From assembly GCA_937775295.1 (NCBI GenBank), contig CALKBZ010000002.1:47914-111913 (forward strand): a stretch of 64,000 bases of DNA, written 5' to 3'. Of this stretch, positions 48,046 to 58,362 are shown in pieces. This stretch comes from an uncultured Opitutales bacterium (GTDB lineage: Bacteria; Verrucomicrobiota; Verrucomicrobiia; Opitutales; Coraliomargaritaceae). The position numbers and the translations under genes are program-made. The stretch's first letter is position 1, and each line of letters begins with the position of its first letter. Under the pieces are notes generated by a model. The model did no database searches and was not told the origin of the DNA. It saw nothing but the letters and a program-made list of their open reading frames with translations.

Positions 48046-48551
48046 TTAGGGGAGACCTCCAACTCTTCCGCCTCTTTGATCACTTTGATTTGGTCACGGA
48101 ATTTAGCGGCATCCTCGAAGGCTTCCTCAGCAACAGCACGTGCCAGCGAATCCAGTAAATTTTTCAACTGTATTTGACTCGATTGACGACTCAACCCGAC
48201 CGTTGGCACCTTGCCTTTGTGCACGGTTCCCGCATGCATCTCTTCAAGTGCCGGAAAGACCAATGATCTAAAGACCTGATAGCAAACCGAACACCCCAAG
48301 CGCCCCGTGCGGCGAAAATCAGCCGATTCCTGCCCACAGCTTTGGCACACCAACTTTGCCTCGCCAAGGACAGGCGCGAGCGGTGTCTTCGACATCAAGT
48401 CTGCCAACGAAAAGCCTTCAGGGTCTGTGACTCCTTTCTTTTGAGCACAAGACTCACAGAGATCCACTTTGTGGATCTTATTATTAACGATCTGCGTCAG
48501 ATGCACGGTGGCTTCTTGATCACAGATGCTGCACTTTAAATTCTTAGCCAT
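48042..48551 (-). CDS. mcsA: McsB activator McsA
   Basis: This 169-residue zinc protein activates the arginine kinase and can link it to ClpC. Four CxxC pairs are visible: CSICDQ, CESCAQ, CQSCGQ and CSVCYQ. The C-terminal UVR domain reads LARAVAEEAFEDAAKFRDQI, matching the UVR in the ClpC middle domain. It is the first gene of mcsA-mcsB-clpC. No CtsR-type direct heptads or CIRCE element was found in the 180-bp upstream region, so the regulation is unknown. Confidence 0.93.
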   Translation of the reverse strand: MAKNLKCSICDQEATVHLTQIVNNKIHKVDLCESCAQKKGVTDPEGFSLADLMSKTPLAPVLGEAKLVCQSCGQESADFRRTGRLGCSVCYQVFRSLVFPALEEMHAGTVHKGKVPTVGLSRQSSQIQLKNLLDSLARAVAEEAFEDAAKFRDQIKVIKEAEELEVSPK

Positions 48552-48732
48552 ATAGTGTATAGTATAAAATACGGATTACTTGGCAAAGCGAAAACTTAGA
48601 TTCAAGGTAATCAAATTCGCTTTATCAAGAGGTTTATGAGCTTTTGACAGTTACCAACGAAAGATGTGCCCAGCTTCTAAGCAAATACTTGAGCAAGGCT
48701 GCAATCGCCAGAATCCACCATTACCACTCACA

Positions 48733-49599
48733 TTAAAGCATCGTGCCCTCAACCATGACACGGCGTTTGAAATTCTCGAGGAATTTCGCTGTGACTGGGC
48801 CAGGCTTACCATTGCCAATCACGCGCGCATCAATCTCAACGATTGGCACGATCTCGGCAGCCGTGCCAGTCAAGAACACTTCATCGGCCACCCAGACGTC
48901 GTAGCGCGTCATATTCGCCTCGCGCCAGGGAATACCCAGGTCATCAGCAATCGCTAATGCAGTATCGCGGGTAATGCCCTTCAAGGCACCGGAACTTGCA
49001 GCTGGTGTGATCAACTCGCCCTTATGCACGATGAAAATGTTATCACCAGTGCACTCCGCAATATAGCCCTGATCATTGAGCATAATCGCCTCGTGATAGC
49101 CAAGGTGCTGTGCTTCGATTTTAGCCAGAATGTTGTTTAGGTAGTTGAGCGACTTCACTGCTGGAGGCAGTGCCGAAGGGTTGCAACGCCGCGTCGGTAC
49201 GGTGATGATCTTCAGGCCATTGTCGTAAAACTCCTGAGGATACAATTGGATCGTATCAGCAATAATAATTAATTGAGGTTCGTTGCAGTTCTTGATTGAA
49301 AGCCCAAGACTGCCGACACCACGCGTGACGACCAAACGAATATAGCCATTTTTTAAGCCATTCGCACGGCAAGTCTCGCACAGCGCATCCGAGATCTCTT
49401 GGCGCGTCCAAGATAATTCGAGCATGATCGCTTTGGCCGAATACTCTAATCGCTCCAAATGCTCATCGAGCTTGAACACACAGCCATCATAGAGGCGAAT
49501 ACCTTCAAAAATACCGTCACCATAGAGTAGCCCATGATCGAACACCGAAACTCTCGCCTCGCTGGCATCGACCAACTTATCATTCATATAAATCTTCAT
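48733..49599 (-). CDS. ilvE: Branched-chain amino acid aminotransferase
   Basis: This 288-residue class IV PLP enzyme transaminates the 2-oxo acids of Val, Leu and Ile. VFDHGLLYGDGIFEGIRLYDG is the N-terminal landmark, KSLNYLNNILAKIEA holds the PLP Lys near residue 149 and TRYDVWVADEVFLTGTAAEIVPI is the family signature. D-amino acid transaminase is an alternative for the fold but the GTAAEIVPI version favours IlvE. It stands alone. With cimA it suggests an isoleucine route via citramalate. Confidence 0.9.
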   Translation of the reverse strand: MKIYMNDKLVDASEARVSVFDHGLLYGDGIFEGIRLYDGCVFKLDEHLERLEYSAKAIMLELSWTRQEISDALCETCRANGLKNGYIRLVVTRGVGSLGLSIKNCNEPQLIIIADTIQLYPQEFYDNGLKIITVPTRRCNPSALPPAVKSLNYLNNILAKIEAQHLGYHEAIMLNDQGYIAECTGDNIFIVHKGELITPAASSGALKGITRDTALAIADDLGIPWREANMTRYDVWVADEVFLTGTAAEIVPIVEIDARVIGNGKPGPVTAKFLENFKRRVMVEGTML

Positions 49600-50044
49600 A
49601 AACTTAAATAATATGAAGGCGAATTTCGTTTTGTCTAGCCTCCATCACCTTTCAAATGCGAGATCGTTCGAAAAATCCAACTGCATGTGACATTTGGAGT
49701 CAGTGGCATCGAGTAGAGCTGCCCGCCCCAAACTACCCAGCCAATTATTCAGGTATCACCACGTTTCCGCAAATAGAGATTGGCTTTGATCATTCAAATT
49801 GACCGTATCCGTGATCGGAGCTTGCTTTGCGCGAAGACCGCGCGTGGCAGTGCTGTGTTCGCCTGAAAGGCGCCGTGCTTGAAGCATTTTTTGCCGACAC
49901 GCTCAGCGTAAAGCCCAAACTACACCAGCCAGCTTCGATTAAATGAAACTGATTTGCTACGGTTGGCTCCGCGTACTGCCGCTCGCGCGCACAAAAAAGC
50001 CCCAGTCATAACGGCAGGGGCTTTTGTGAAAAATGTAGCGTGAT
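49600..50044. other. Noncoding gap between ilvE and the phosphorylase gene
   Basis: These 445 bp contain no gene. The left part is the ilvE promoter region; the right end carries the terminator of the phosphorylase homologue at 50045-51379. Confidence 0.5.
49991..50027 (-). terminator. Rho-independent terminator of the phosphorylase homologue
   Basis: On the minus strand CACAAAAGCCCCT and GGGGCTTTTTTGT arms form a stable stem ending in a T-run, about 18 bp after the stop. Confidence 0.88.
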
Positions 50045-51379
50045 TTATGCGACGCGTTCGACAATCAGCAACGGTGGATTCGGGCGCTTGGGAGCGAGGC
50101 GGTAAGCCGTCTTAAGGTACTCCAGTGCTTCTTCCATCTTAGCTTCGTCATTGTAATGGATCATCATCAACGGCTCACCTTGCTTGACCTGTGTGCCGAC
50201 CTTCTTGATCTCAGAAACACCCACCGCAGGATCGTATTTGCCATTCTTCTTCATCGCCAACTTCTGCACGCCTTCGGCGATCAGACCAGCATTAATAGTG
50301 TGAACATAGCCGCGCTTAGGAGCAGGCAACTTACGCACGTGCTTCGCTGTTGGGAATTTATCGGGATCATCGATCACAGAAATATCACCACCTTGCGCCG
50401 CGACCATATCTTTAAACTTCTGCAGAGCGGAACCATCTTTAAGGTGGCGTTGCACAGTCTGCTTTGCGGAGAGTGTCGAACCCGCGACCCCAGCGAGGCG
50501 CACGATTTCCATTCCGAGCTTGAGCACCAACTCTTGCAAATCCTCCGGCCCCTCACCCTTGAGCAGCTGAATCGCTTCTTTAATTTCTAAGCCAGTACCA
50601 ACGGTATCACCGAGCGGTTGATTCATATCAGTCACCAATGCCACGCAACGGCGCTTCATTGATCGACCAACACGGGTAATCGAACGTGCCAACTGCTTGG
50701 CTTGCTCGACATCCTTGATGAACGAACCGTTACCCCACTTCACATCAATTACCAAGCCTTCCGCACCTTCAGCCAACTTGCGGCTGAGCACACTACCGGT
50801 GATCAACGGCAAACTCGGAATCGTGCCAGTCAACTGACGTAATTTGTAAAATTTCGCGTCGACTGGAGAAATCTCCGGATCTTGCTTAATAAAAGTACAA
50901 CCAACAGTCTGCAACTGAGCTTTAAAGCCCTCCAAATCCAGGATTGGATTGAAATTTGGAATTGAGGAAAGCTTATCAAGATTACTAATAACGTGCTCTT
51001 CATCAACACCATTCATGGTTGGCATGACCACGCCACAAGCAGCTGCGAGCGGACCGAGCACAAGAGTGGTTTTATCACCAACACCACCAGTTGAGTATTT
51101 GTCGATCTTCGGGCGGGAGATGCCAGTCAAGTCAATCACCTCACCAGACAGCATCATTTCCTCAGCAAAAATAGCTGTCTCTTGAGCAGACATACCCTGG
51201 AAAAAGATAGCCATTGCTAGAGCCGATTGTTGAAATTCGGGAAGGTCATCATCCAAAATGGAATCGACGATGTAGCGAATCTCCGCGTCGGAGAATTCGC
51301 CACCGTCACGCTTCTTTTCAACTAGATGGCTGAAGGAAGGCTTGATGAACTTACGAGCGCTGATAATATTCTTTCTCAT
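50045..51379 (-). CDS. Thymidine/pyrimidine-nucleoside phosphorylase homologue with altered active-site loop
   Basis: This 444-residue protein shows the fold throughout: KYSTGGVGDKTTLVLGPLAAACG (phosphate-binding loop), RQLTGTIPSLPLITGSVLSRKLAEG (base-binding Arg and Lys) and DVKWGNGSF. The loop that reads SGRGLGHTGGTLDKLE in DeoA and Pdp is here NGVDEEHVISNLDKLS: the His stays but the TGGT is gone. That loop contacts phosphate and nucleoside, so substrate or activity may differ. The C-terminal domain (VSEIKKVGTQVKQGEPL) is normal. It is a single gene with its own terminator. Confidence 0.85.
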   Translation of the reverse strand: MRKNIISARKFIKPSFSHLVEKKRDGGEFSDAEIRYIVDSILDDDLPEFQQSALAMAIFFQGMSAQETAIFAEEMMLSGEVIDLTGISRPKIDKYSTGGVGDKTTLVLGPLAAACGVVMPTMNGVDEEHVISNLDKLSSIPNFNPILDLEGFKAQLQTVGCTFIKQDPEISPVDAKFYKLRQLTGTIPSLPLITGSVLSRKLAEGAEGLVIDVKWGNGSFIKDVEQAKQLARSITRVGRSMKRRCVALVTDMNQPLGDTVGTGLEIKEAIQLLKGEGPEDLQELVLKLGMEIVRLAGVAGSTLSAKQTVQRHLKDGSALQKFKDMVAAQGGDISVIDDPDKFPTAKHVRKLPAPKRGYVHTINAGLIAEGVQKLAMKKNGKYDPAVGVSEIKKVGTQVKQGEPLMMIHYNDEAKMEEALEYLKTAYRLAPKRPNPPLLIVERVA

Positions 51380-51602
51380 TTAATAAAAATGTAGGAATCA
51401 ATAGATCTGCCTTTCTAGAAGAAAGGCATAAACATTTATATATTAGGCGATTAGAAGGTGTATTGTCGAGCCTAAATAACGGGATCCTAGAAATAGAACC
51501 TTACCGCATGCTCGGGCAAACTGACATAAGTATTCGACTCAAACAGAAAGTTCCCAAAAGCAGGGCTTGACGCCGAGCGCTCTGGATTTTGCTCTGCTTC
51601 CC

Positions 51603-53381
51603 ATGAAGGTTTGGTTCAACCCATCTAAGGCAATCGAAAGTGCGCTATCGACAATCGCAGCTCAAACAGAGGGCTTCGGCTCGGAGTTTGTGCCCGGCGT
51701 GCGCCCTGCTGATCCACGTTTCGGTGACTATCAGGCCAATGGCGTGCTCGCCTTTGCCAAGAAGAACGGGCTTAATCCGCGCGAACTAGCTATCCGCCTG
51801 ATTGCCGCGGCAGAAGCCTCCGACGAATTCGACGCTGCGTTCGTGACGCTCGATATAGCTGGCCCTGGCTTCATCAATTTTACGCTCACGCCAGAGTTTA
51901 TCTGGCAGTGGCAACTCGCGTTCTCCACCAAAGAGGACTACCAAAGCGGCGCTAAAGCGCTCAAGGACGGACGCAAAGTCATCATCGACTACCCGAGCGC
52001 CAATACCGCTAAGCAAGCACACATCGGCCACTTGCGCCCAATGGTGATCGGCCAGGCCATCGCCCGCCTGCTCGATTTCTGTGGAGCCGACCTAATTCGC
52101 GACAACCACATCGGCGATTGGGGCACCAACTTCGGCACTTTGATCATGAAGATCAAGCGCGACGGCATCGACCTTTCCGAGCTTGGCGAAAATGCCCTTG
52201 TCACCCTCGATCAACTCTACAAAGACGGCAGCGCCCTCGAAATCAAGCAGCCCGAACTGCGCGATATTTCCCGCAACGAGCTCGTGCTCCTACAAAATGG
52301 CGATACCGAGAACACCGTACTTTGGGACCAAATCGTCGAAATCTCCAAGGTCGCGTTTGAAAAGCTATTCGTGCAAATCGGCGTCGAGATCGACATCACC
52401 CTCGGCGAATCCTTCTACCGCGACAAAGTGCAACGCATCTACGCCGAGTTGACCGAAATCGGCCTAGCCGAACAAAGCGACGGCGCACTGGTCGTCTGGC
52501 ACGACGAGATTAAAAAATTCTCGCGCGAGAACGAGCGCCCGTTTCCATTCAACATTCGTAAGCAAGACGGCGCTAGCAACTACGCCTCCACCGATCTGGC
52601 GACCGTGCTCTATCGCTTGGAAGAGTTTAAGGCCGACGAGATCATCTACCTGACCGACGCCCGCCAACAAGATCACTTCCAGCAGCTCTTTCTGACCACT
52701 GAAAAATGGTTCAAGGCCAAGGGCTATGCGCAGCCAGAGATGAACCACGTCTTCTGGGGCACCATTCTCGGGGCCGACAAGAAGCCCTTTAAAACCAAGT
52801 CCGGCGAGTCGATAAAACTCCAGGAACTCCTCGACGAAGGCCGCAACCGCGCCTTCGACGTCGTCACCGAGAAGAATCCAGACCTCGACGAAGCCGAGCG
52901 TCGCGAGATCGCTGAGTCAGTTGGCATTGGTGCAATAAAATACGCCGACCTTTCCAGTAACCGCACACAAGACTACGTCTTTAGTTGGGATCGCCTCCTC
53001 AGCTTCGAGGGCAATACCGCGCCCTATCTGCTCTACGCAGTGGCTCGTATCAACAGTATCTTCCGCAAAGTCGGCGTCGATCCCGAAGCGCCAATCGAAG
53101 CTGCGAGCCAAGCAGAGACTGAGGCCGAACTTGCGCTCGCGCGTAAGATTATGGGCTTCGTCACTGCACTGGAGCTAACGCTCAATGATCTGCGTCCGCA
53201 CTTTCTCTGCACTTATTTGTATGAATTGGCTGGTGCCTACAGCAGCTTCTACAATGCCGACAAGGTGATGGTCGACGATACCGCGGTTAAGGCTCGCCGC
53301 CTGTTACTCTGCGCACGAACCCGCACCGTACTGATGACCGGTCTAGAGCTGCTCGGCATTAAGCCGTTGGAGCGCATGTGA
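51603..53381 (+). CDS. argS: Arginyl-tRNA synthetase
   Basis: This 592-residue class Ia synthetase needs tRNA for amino acid activation. DYPSANTAKQAHIGHLRPM holds the HIGH motif near residue 140, LTDARQQDHFQQLF follows, and FKTKSGESIKLQELLDE stands at the KMSKS-like position, which is degenerate in many ArgRS. The C-terminal anticodon-binding DALR domain ends in ARTRTVLMTGLELLGI near the end. The frame opens earlier at a TTG (51567), but the ATG at 51603 (MKVWFNPSKAIESAL) fits the family start better. Confidence 0.95.
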   Translation: MKVWFNPSKAIESALSTIAAQTEGFGSEFVPGVRPADPRFGDYQANGVLAFAKKNGLNPRELAIRLIAAAEASDEFDAAFVTLDIAGPGFINFTLTPEFIWQWQLAFSTKEDYQSGAKALKDGRKVIIDYPSANTAKQAHIGHLRPMVIGQAIARLLDFCGADLIRDNHIGDWGTNFGTLIMKIKRDGIDLSELGENALVTLDQLYKDGSALEIKQPELRDISRNELVLLQNGDTENTVLWDQIVEISKVAFEKLFVQIGVEIDITLGESFYRDKVQRIYAELTEIGLAEQSDGALVVWHDEIKKFSRENERPFPFNIRKQDGASNYASTDLATVLYRLEEFKADEIIYLTDARQQDHFQQLFLTTEKWFKAKGYAQPEMNHVFWGTILGADKKPFKTKSGESIKLQELLDEGRNRAFDVVTEKNPDLDEAERREIAESVGIGAIKYADLSSNRTQDYVFSWDRLLSFEGNTAPYLLYAVARINSIFRKVGVDPEAPIEAASQAETEAELALARKIMGFVTALELTLNDLRPHFLCTYLYELAGAYSSFYNADKVMVDDTAVKARRLLLCARTRTVLMTGLELLGIKPLERM

Positions 53382-53447
53382 GTTTAGGCTGCTAAACCAA
53401 ACTCCGAATCCGGCTTTGATTTATAATACTGTGGGGAACACGTCTCC

Positions 53448-54341
53448 TCAATCGCCATCACTACGTTCGACAAGTACAGCCAGCAAGGCCTGCCCCAATT
53501 CACGATCCGTGGCAAATAACACGCCGCGGTGATTCATGAATGTAGAATCTGCTCGGTTTAAGTCCAAGCGCCGCCTGGCAACATCGCTGCACCACGCGTC
53601 CAACTCTGCGTAGATGCACGCCGTCGCAGCATAATCCCAGAGACTCCCGCCACCAGCCTGCGGCTTGGGGAATTTGAAATAACACGCAGGCGAACGCTCC
53701 AATACCCACAACGCATTCATCACCGCACCACCCGTCAAAGTCGTCTCTAATGGGCTTTGGCCGCGTTCAGCCGCCAAGGACTTCAGCTGCCCCAGCGCCG
53801 CGTCAAACTGCGGGTGACTCACGATGCTGCGGTCTGAAATGAAATGCAGCGGCGCCAATGGGTTCGGTGGCTTTAGCTGCCAAATCAGTCCGTTACGCAA
53901 CACACCCTGCCCCTGCACTGCCTGATACTGAGTGCCAGTCGATGGATCATAGACCACCCCAATCAACGGCGTACCATCCCGAGCCACCAATGCAATCGAA
54001 ACCGCATAACCAGGAATCGACTCCGTAAATGGTAAAGTCCCATCGAGCGGATCAATACACCAGAATGCATCCTTCTCTAAACGACTACCATCATCGGGCT
54101 GCTCTTCAGTCAACAGTGCGAGATCGAAGGCCGCACAAGTCGGCTGCAAGTGCTTTAGGATAATTGCCTGACTCAACTCATCCACCTCCGTCACTACCTG
54201 CGAGGCGAGACTCTCCCCGCCAGCCTTGTGCTGCACCAAAACCTCACGACCATCGTACTGAGCAATCAAGACGCCTGCCTCCATCACTGCAGTCGCTGCG
54301 CATCCAGCAAGCTGGATCAAATCTTCCGCGCTCAATCTCAT
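53448..54341 (-). CDS. Inositol monophosphatase family protein
   Basis: This 297-residue Mg2+-dependent phosphatase of the IMPase/CysQ fold has [10 protein letters not shown] (first metal Glu), [11 protein letters not shown] (DPxDGT, metal ligands) and [13 protein letters not shown] (WDxA). Whether it is a 3'(2'),5'-bisphosphate nucleotidase or an inositol phosphatase cannot be decided. Its start overlaps the stop of the APH-type kinase gene by 4 bp, so both are translated from one mRNA and may act on related metabolites. Confidence 0.88.
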   Translation of the reverse strand: MRLSAEDLIQLAGCAATAVMEAGVLIAQYDGREVLVQHKAGGESLASQVVTEVDELSQAIILKHLQPTCAAFDLALLTEEQPDDGSRLEKDAFWCIDPLDGTLPFTESIPGYAVSIALVARDGTPLIGVVYDPSTGTQYQAVQGQGVLRNGLIWQLKPPNPLAPLHFISDRSIVSHPQFDAALGQLKSLAAERGQSPLETTLTGGAVMNALWVLERSPACYFKFPKPQAGGGSLWDYAATACIYAELDAWCSDVARRRLDLNRADSTFMNHRGVLFATDRELGQALLAVLVERSDGD

Positions 54342-55330
54342 TGTGCAGCTTCCTGTAAACTGGCGACCACTTGACGCGCCAAGCGCTCACTGTAGCCATT
54401 GATTTTCCAATGCCCAGGGCTCCAGCCTTTTAAGAAACGATGAAAGTCCGTCCATGCCACCGGATAAAGCGCGCGCCAATCGCACTCCAACGCATCCAGA
54501 TCGAGGTCAGTTCCTTGAGCAGTTAATGCGCCTCGCAAAACACCGAAATACAGATCCAACAGCGCAGACTCCTCCCGCTCGCACGCCAGCTCGTCGAGGC
54601 AACTGCCGATCAGATAGACCACATCCTTCATCCCGCAGCCTGCGCCGATGTATTGAAAATCCACCGCCGCTACTGACGCGCCATCTTCTGAAAAACAAAA
54701 GTTGGCTAGCTTGGCATCACCATGCACCAGCGTCTGATACGGACTCGCCTTAAGCTTCCGATCAATCGCACCGGCCGCGTCTTTTAATGCCGAGTCTTGC
54801 TGTGCTAAGATCGCCAGCTCATCCGGCCGCGTATCCAAATGCCAATACGTGCCCTGCTCCCATAAACCCGTCGGATCCGCACCCATAAAAGTCGCGTGGA
54901 AGTGTGCTAACCACGACACGCAAGCGTGCAGCTCGGCCTCCCCCACCGTCGTACGACGCAGCGCAAATCCCGACGTATCCAGATCCTCTAATACCATGAT
55001 CGACTCGTGCCGCACCGACTCCAGCGCCAAGCATTTCGGCACCCGGCACCCCACCCCACAACGCACACTCCAGTCGCGATACCAGGCGGCCTCCACCTCG
55101 TAGGACTTCAGTTTACGTTGATGTGAGAGATCCGTATTCCACCCCCGTGGATGCGTCACTGCCGCCGGCAGCGACACATGTTTGACGACGACACTTTGCA
55201 CAGACCCGCCCTTCAAACCATAACGCACAATCGAGCCATAGCCGCTCCAAAGGCTCTGGATCACGCCCAGCTCAATCAGCTCAGTGGCTCCGGTGGAGCT
55301 CAGGATCATCGATTTCAAATGCGTATTCAT
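54338..55330 (-). CDS. APH-type phosphotransferase
   Basis: This 330-residue kinase of the aminoglycoside phosphotransferase/choline kinase fold has [15 protein letters not shown] with catalytic Asp and Asn, and [11 protein letters not shown] as the metal-binding DFx motif. The central block resembles CHK-like/DUF1679 ecdysteroid-kinase-type APH proteins rather than known antibiotic kinases; the substrate is unknown. The ATG at 55330 is used; 55345 and 55309 are alternatives. It precedes and overlaps the IMPase gene by ATGA, which suggests a kinase and phosphatase pair. Confidence 0.85.
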   Translation of the reverse strand: MNTHLKSMILSSTGATELIELGVIQSLWSGYGSIVRYGLKGGSVQSVVVKHVSLPAAVTHPRGWNTDLSHQRKLKSYEVEAAWYRDWSVRCGVGCRVPKCLALESVRHESIMVLEDLDTSGFALRRTTVGEAELHACVSWLAHFHATFMGADPTGLWEQGTYWHLDTRPDELAILAQQDSALKDAAGAIDRKLKASPYQTLVHGDAKLANFCFSEDGASVAAVDFQYIGAGCGMKDVVYLIGSCLDELACEREESALLDLYFGVLRGALTAQGTDLDLDALECDWRALYPVAWTDFHRFLKGWSPGHWKINGYSERLARQVVASLQEAAQ

Positions 55331-55548
55331 TCGGAGATAGAGCATGAACAGCTCTCACCGCAATCCAAGAGCGAACTACTGAGCGACATATATTGCCATC
55401 TAGTCAGGCGTATCCTCGCTACCGATCGAGCGCGGCCTTTGCCAAATGAATCAAGCTTTCAATGCGACATCGAAAATGCTGCTCACCAATCTCACGATTG
55501 AAACCACGAGTGAACCAGAAGTTGTTTATAATAAAAAATAAAGACGCT

Positions 55549-56959
55549 CTAACTCAACTTCAGCGCCTTCGTCATAACGACGAACAACTCGTAGTTCTTG
55601 ATAAACGGCGCAATCTGCTCAGATCCCGGCCCGAATGCGAATAGATCGATGCACTCGGAGGTGTGATTGTTTGAGGTCCAACCGATGGCGGTCTTTTTTA
55701 ATAATTCCTTAGCGACGATCTTTGTCATCGCACTGGAGAGGTAAGTCGACTCGGGGTCATCCATCGTTGCCTGAATCGCATCGGCTTGATTCGGTGTCGC
55801 GACGATACCAGTGGCTTTGGTAAAGACCTCCGCATCGAACTGGCCAGTGGCTATAAATTTCTGCTCCAATGCCTCAAAGCTGCCAGTCATGTCATTGATA
55901 CCATCGAGCGCTGGCCCGCTATCGACATACGCAGGCCCTGCTCCATTCAGCTGACAACCACCGGTGCCGTGATCTGTGGTAATAATAAGCAAGGTATCGG
56001 GATCGTTTCGTAAATACTCCAAAGCAATCGGAATACAGTCATCGAACTCCAACAGCTCATGCAAAATTGCTGCAGGATCATTGACATGCCCCGCATGGTC
56101 TACGCGCCCTCCTTCAACCTGTAAAACGAAGCCCTTCTTTGACTGACTGAGGCTCTGCAAGGCCGCGCGAAACATCTCGGGCAAGCTTGGCACTTCAGCA
56201 AGCGCGGCATCATGCGTTCGATCAATTGCATAAGGCAGATGTGAATTTGAGAAAAGCCCGAGCAGTCGTGGGCTGCTGGCTTGCGCAAGCAACTCCGTTT
56301 TCGTTTGCACGAAACGATAACCCTTACTCTTAAAATCTGGAATCGATGCGCCCTTCTGCCTGTCGGCTGTCCGTTGAAAATGCCGCAAGCCACCACCGAG
56401 CAACACATCAATCTCACGCTCATAATATTGCTGTGCGATCTCGTCCTCCATCCCGCGCTTCTCAACGTTGGCCGCGAAGCCCGCAGACGTCGCATGAGTG
56501 ACTTTGCATGTCGTTACGAGACCAGTGGCTTTGCCAGCCTCCTTTGCATAAGAAAATAGAGGTTTCAGCGAGACGCCATTGGCATCCGTATTGATTACGC
56601 CGTTCGGCAGGCGCTGGCCACAGCCCAAGCGCAGGCAGCGGCAGCCGAATCGGTCACTGGCGAACTCGCCGAAGCGGTATCCTGCAGCGCGCGTGTTAGG
56701 CCGGGTTGCTCATAGACCTGCATCCAATTCAAGGGTGCCTTGCGATGGCGCAAACTCCAGTGATGTGCGAAGCCATAGGTGCCCGTACACATACCGTCCA
56801 CGACTAGAAAGATTAAGTTCTTTGCCTTCGGACTCTTCGACTGGCGCACTCGATCCGCGGCGGCAGTACTCGAACCTAGCGTCACTGCGACACTACTCAA
56901 GCCAATGCCTTTAATGAACTGACGACGACTGGAGGACGGGGGGGGAGTTCGACATTCAT
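55549..56959 (-). pseudogene. Tat-exported alkaline phosphatase, frameshifted
   Basis: Across two frames the protein is a PhoA-family alkaline phosphatase: SSRRQFIKGIGLSS twin-arginine leader, VVDGMCTGTY, TDSAAAACAWA with the phosphorylated Ser, then in the next frame GQRLPNGVINTDANG, VLQVEGGRVDHAGH, TTDHGTGG and TSNNHTSE. One base is missing near 56620 (AWA-S-GQRLPNG is broken). A second problem is a C8 tract at 56937-56944: the ATGs at 56955 and 56959 would be in frame only with seven or nine C. Without repair the leader has no in-frame ATG, GTG or TTG outside msrB. Sequencing error or phase variation remain open. Confidence 0.85.
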
Positions 56960-57009
56960 CAATATTTATAGGCAGGTGAACACTGGAGGAAGCTAGAAAA
57001 AATGAAATA

Positions 57010-57639
57010 CTAGTTCGCTTGGTGATACCACGCCTCAACCAACTTTTTGATCGCCTCGGCAGACTCAGCGGCTTCAAAAGTCAACGATGCTGAATTAATG
57101 CAGTAACGCAGTCCCGTCGGCTCAGGGCCATCCGGAAAGACGTGGCCTTGATGCGAACCACAGACCGCGCAATGCACTTCCACGCGATTCATTCCATAGC
57201 TCACATCGCGTGTTTCGCCCAGTGTACGTTTATCAATCGGCGTAAAAAAGCTCGGCCAACCGGTGCCGGAATTAAACTTAGTGGTGCTACTGAAAAGCGG
57301 CGTATCACAGCCGACACAACGATACAGTCCCGTCTCCTTATTGTCGTTGTATGGATTGGCAAAGGCACGCTCGGTGCCCTGCTTGCGTGCGACATGATAC
57401 TGTATTTCAGTCAGCCGATCCTGCCACTCCGCATCGGAGCGAAAGACCGGAAAGCGATCACTGCTAAGGTCCACATGTGAGGGCAAACCACAAGCGCTCG
57501 CACATTCGCTCACAGTTTCAGCAGTTGATTCGGAAGAGGGGATTGATTCATCAGCCATGGTAAATTGAATTAAAAAGCCCCCCGCAATCAAAGTAAGTAG
57601 AGCTGCAATTGATAGAGAGGTACGGGATACGTGGTTCAT
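57010..57639 (-). CDS. msrB: Exported peptide-methionine (R)-S-oxide reductase MsrB
   Basis: This 209-residue enzyme reduces R-methionine sulfoxide in proteins. A signal-anchor-like leader ([19 protein letters not shown]) suggests periplasmic action. [11 protein letters not shown] and [12 protein letters not shown] hold the two CxxC zinc pairs, SGTGWPSFF is the substrate pocket, and [11 protein letters not shown] carries the catalytic Cys near residue 188. An extra Cys pair (SECASACG) before the domain is unusual and could take part in electron transfer. It ends about 50 bp upstream of the phosphatase leader. Confidence 0.95.
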   Translation of the reverse strand: MNHVSRTSLSIAALLTLIAGGFLIQFTMADESIPSSESTAETVSECASACGLPSHVDLSSDRFPVFRSDAEWQDRLTEIQYHVARKQGTERAFANPYNDNKETGLYRCVGCDTPLFSSTTKFNSGTGWPSFFTPIDKRTLGETRDVSYGMNRVEVHCAVCGSHQGHVFPDGPEPTGLRYCINSASLTFEAAESAEAIKKLVEAWYHQAN

Positions 57640-57996
57640 TACGGAAAGTGAGATACTTCTTACCTTAAACTTATTCCCACTGAGTGCAAGTGCGTCGTGC
57701 TCTGCAATTAGTGATATTGAACATTGCTTCGCTATCTACGGCGGCCCTTCGCTTGGTCTTTTTAATCAGTGTGCTGATTGACTGGCGGGACGAAAATAGG
57801 CAGAAATGGCTGTCTCACGTGAGGCCACTGGCAAGGATGTTGTGGCGAATCATTAGGATACTGCTGAGTCGTGTTATCCGCGCTCAAATCCTCATATTTG
57901 GTGAACGCGCAAGGCAGTGTGAGATGAGTCAATTGTAGGGACGCTCCGTCGTTTCCTTGTGGTCATGTCGTCTGCGGCTCGGAATCCTGCACTCCC
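57640..57996. other. Noncoding gap upstream of msrB
   Basis: A plus-strand open frame (57684-57938) has a hydrophobic start but no initiation context, family or neighbour support; it is not annotated. The msrB promoter must lie at the left side. Nothing else was recognised. Confidence 0.45.
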
Positions 57997-58362
57997 CTAA
58001 AACAGCATATCGTCCTCATCCGGATAGCGAATCTCAGTGAGACTGCCGTTGAATTTAGCTGCTAGGGCAGCGATCACTTGAGGACCGAGTCGTGCCGAGG
58101 CTTCCTCAGTGGTCATCAGCGGTTCACCTGAGTGAATGACTTTGGGCGCTGCCTTTTCTGTAGAAAATTCCCCTGCCGCTTCTTCAGCCCTCAAGTCTGC
58201 TGCGGCATACAACGCGGCGCGCTCGGGATCCACCTCGGGCAACTCCACATCGAGCAGCGCATCAATCACACTATCCGGCGCATCCAGTGCAGGTTTCGTG
58301 GGCGCTTCAACGACCAGTGTCGCTTCCACCTCAATTGCCTCAAGTGTTGATGGAACTAGGGC
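57997..58362 (-). CDS. dnaX: dnaX -1 frame extension (tau C-terminal part)
   Basis: In the -1 frame after the A10 run the codons continue GCC CTA GTT CCA without interruption for about 121 residues, ending MLF. The C-terminal [21 protein letters not shown] resembles the end of other gamma/tau proteins. A product made by -1 slippage would have about 497 residues. It lies immediately downstream of, and overlaps by a few bases, the short 0-frame product. No independent good start is present, so it is treated as a frameshift product. Confidence 0.8.
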   Translation of the reverse strand, partial: ALVPSTLEAIEVEATLVVEAPTKPALDAPDSVIDALLDVELPEVDPERAALYAAADLRAEEAAGEFSTEKAAPKVIHSGEPLMTTEEASARLGPQVIAALAAKFNGSLTEIRYPDEDDMLF

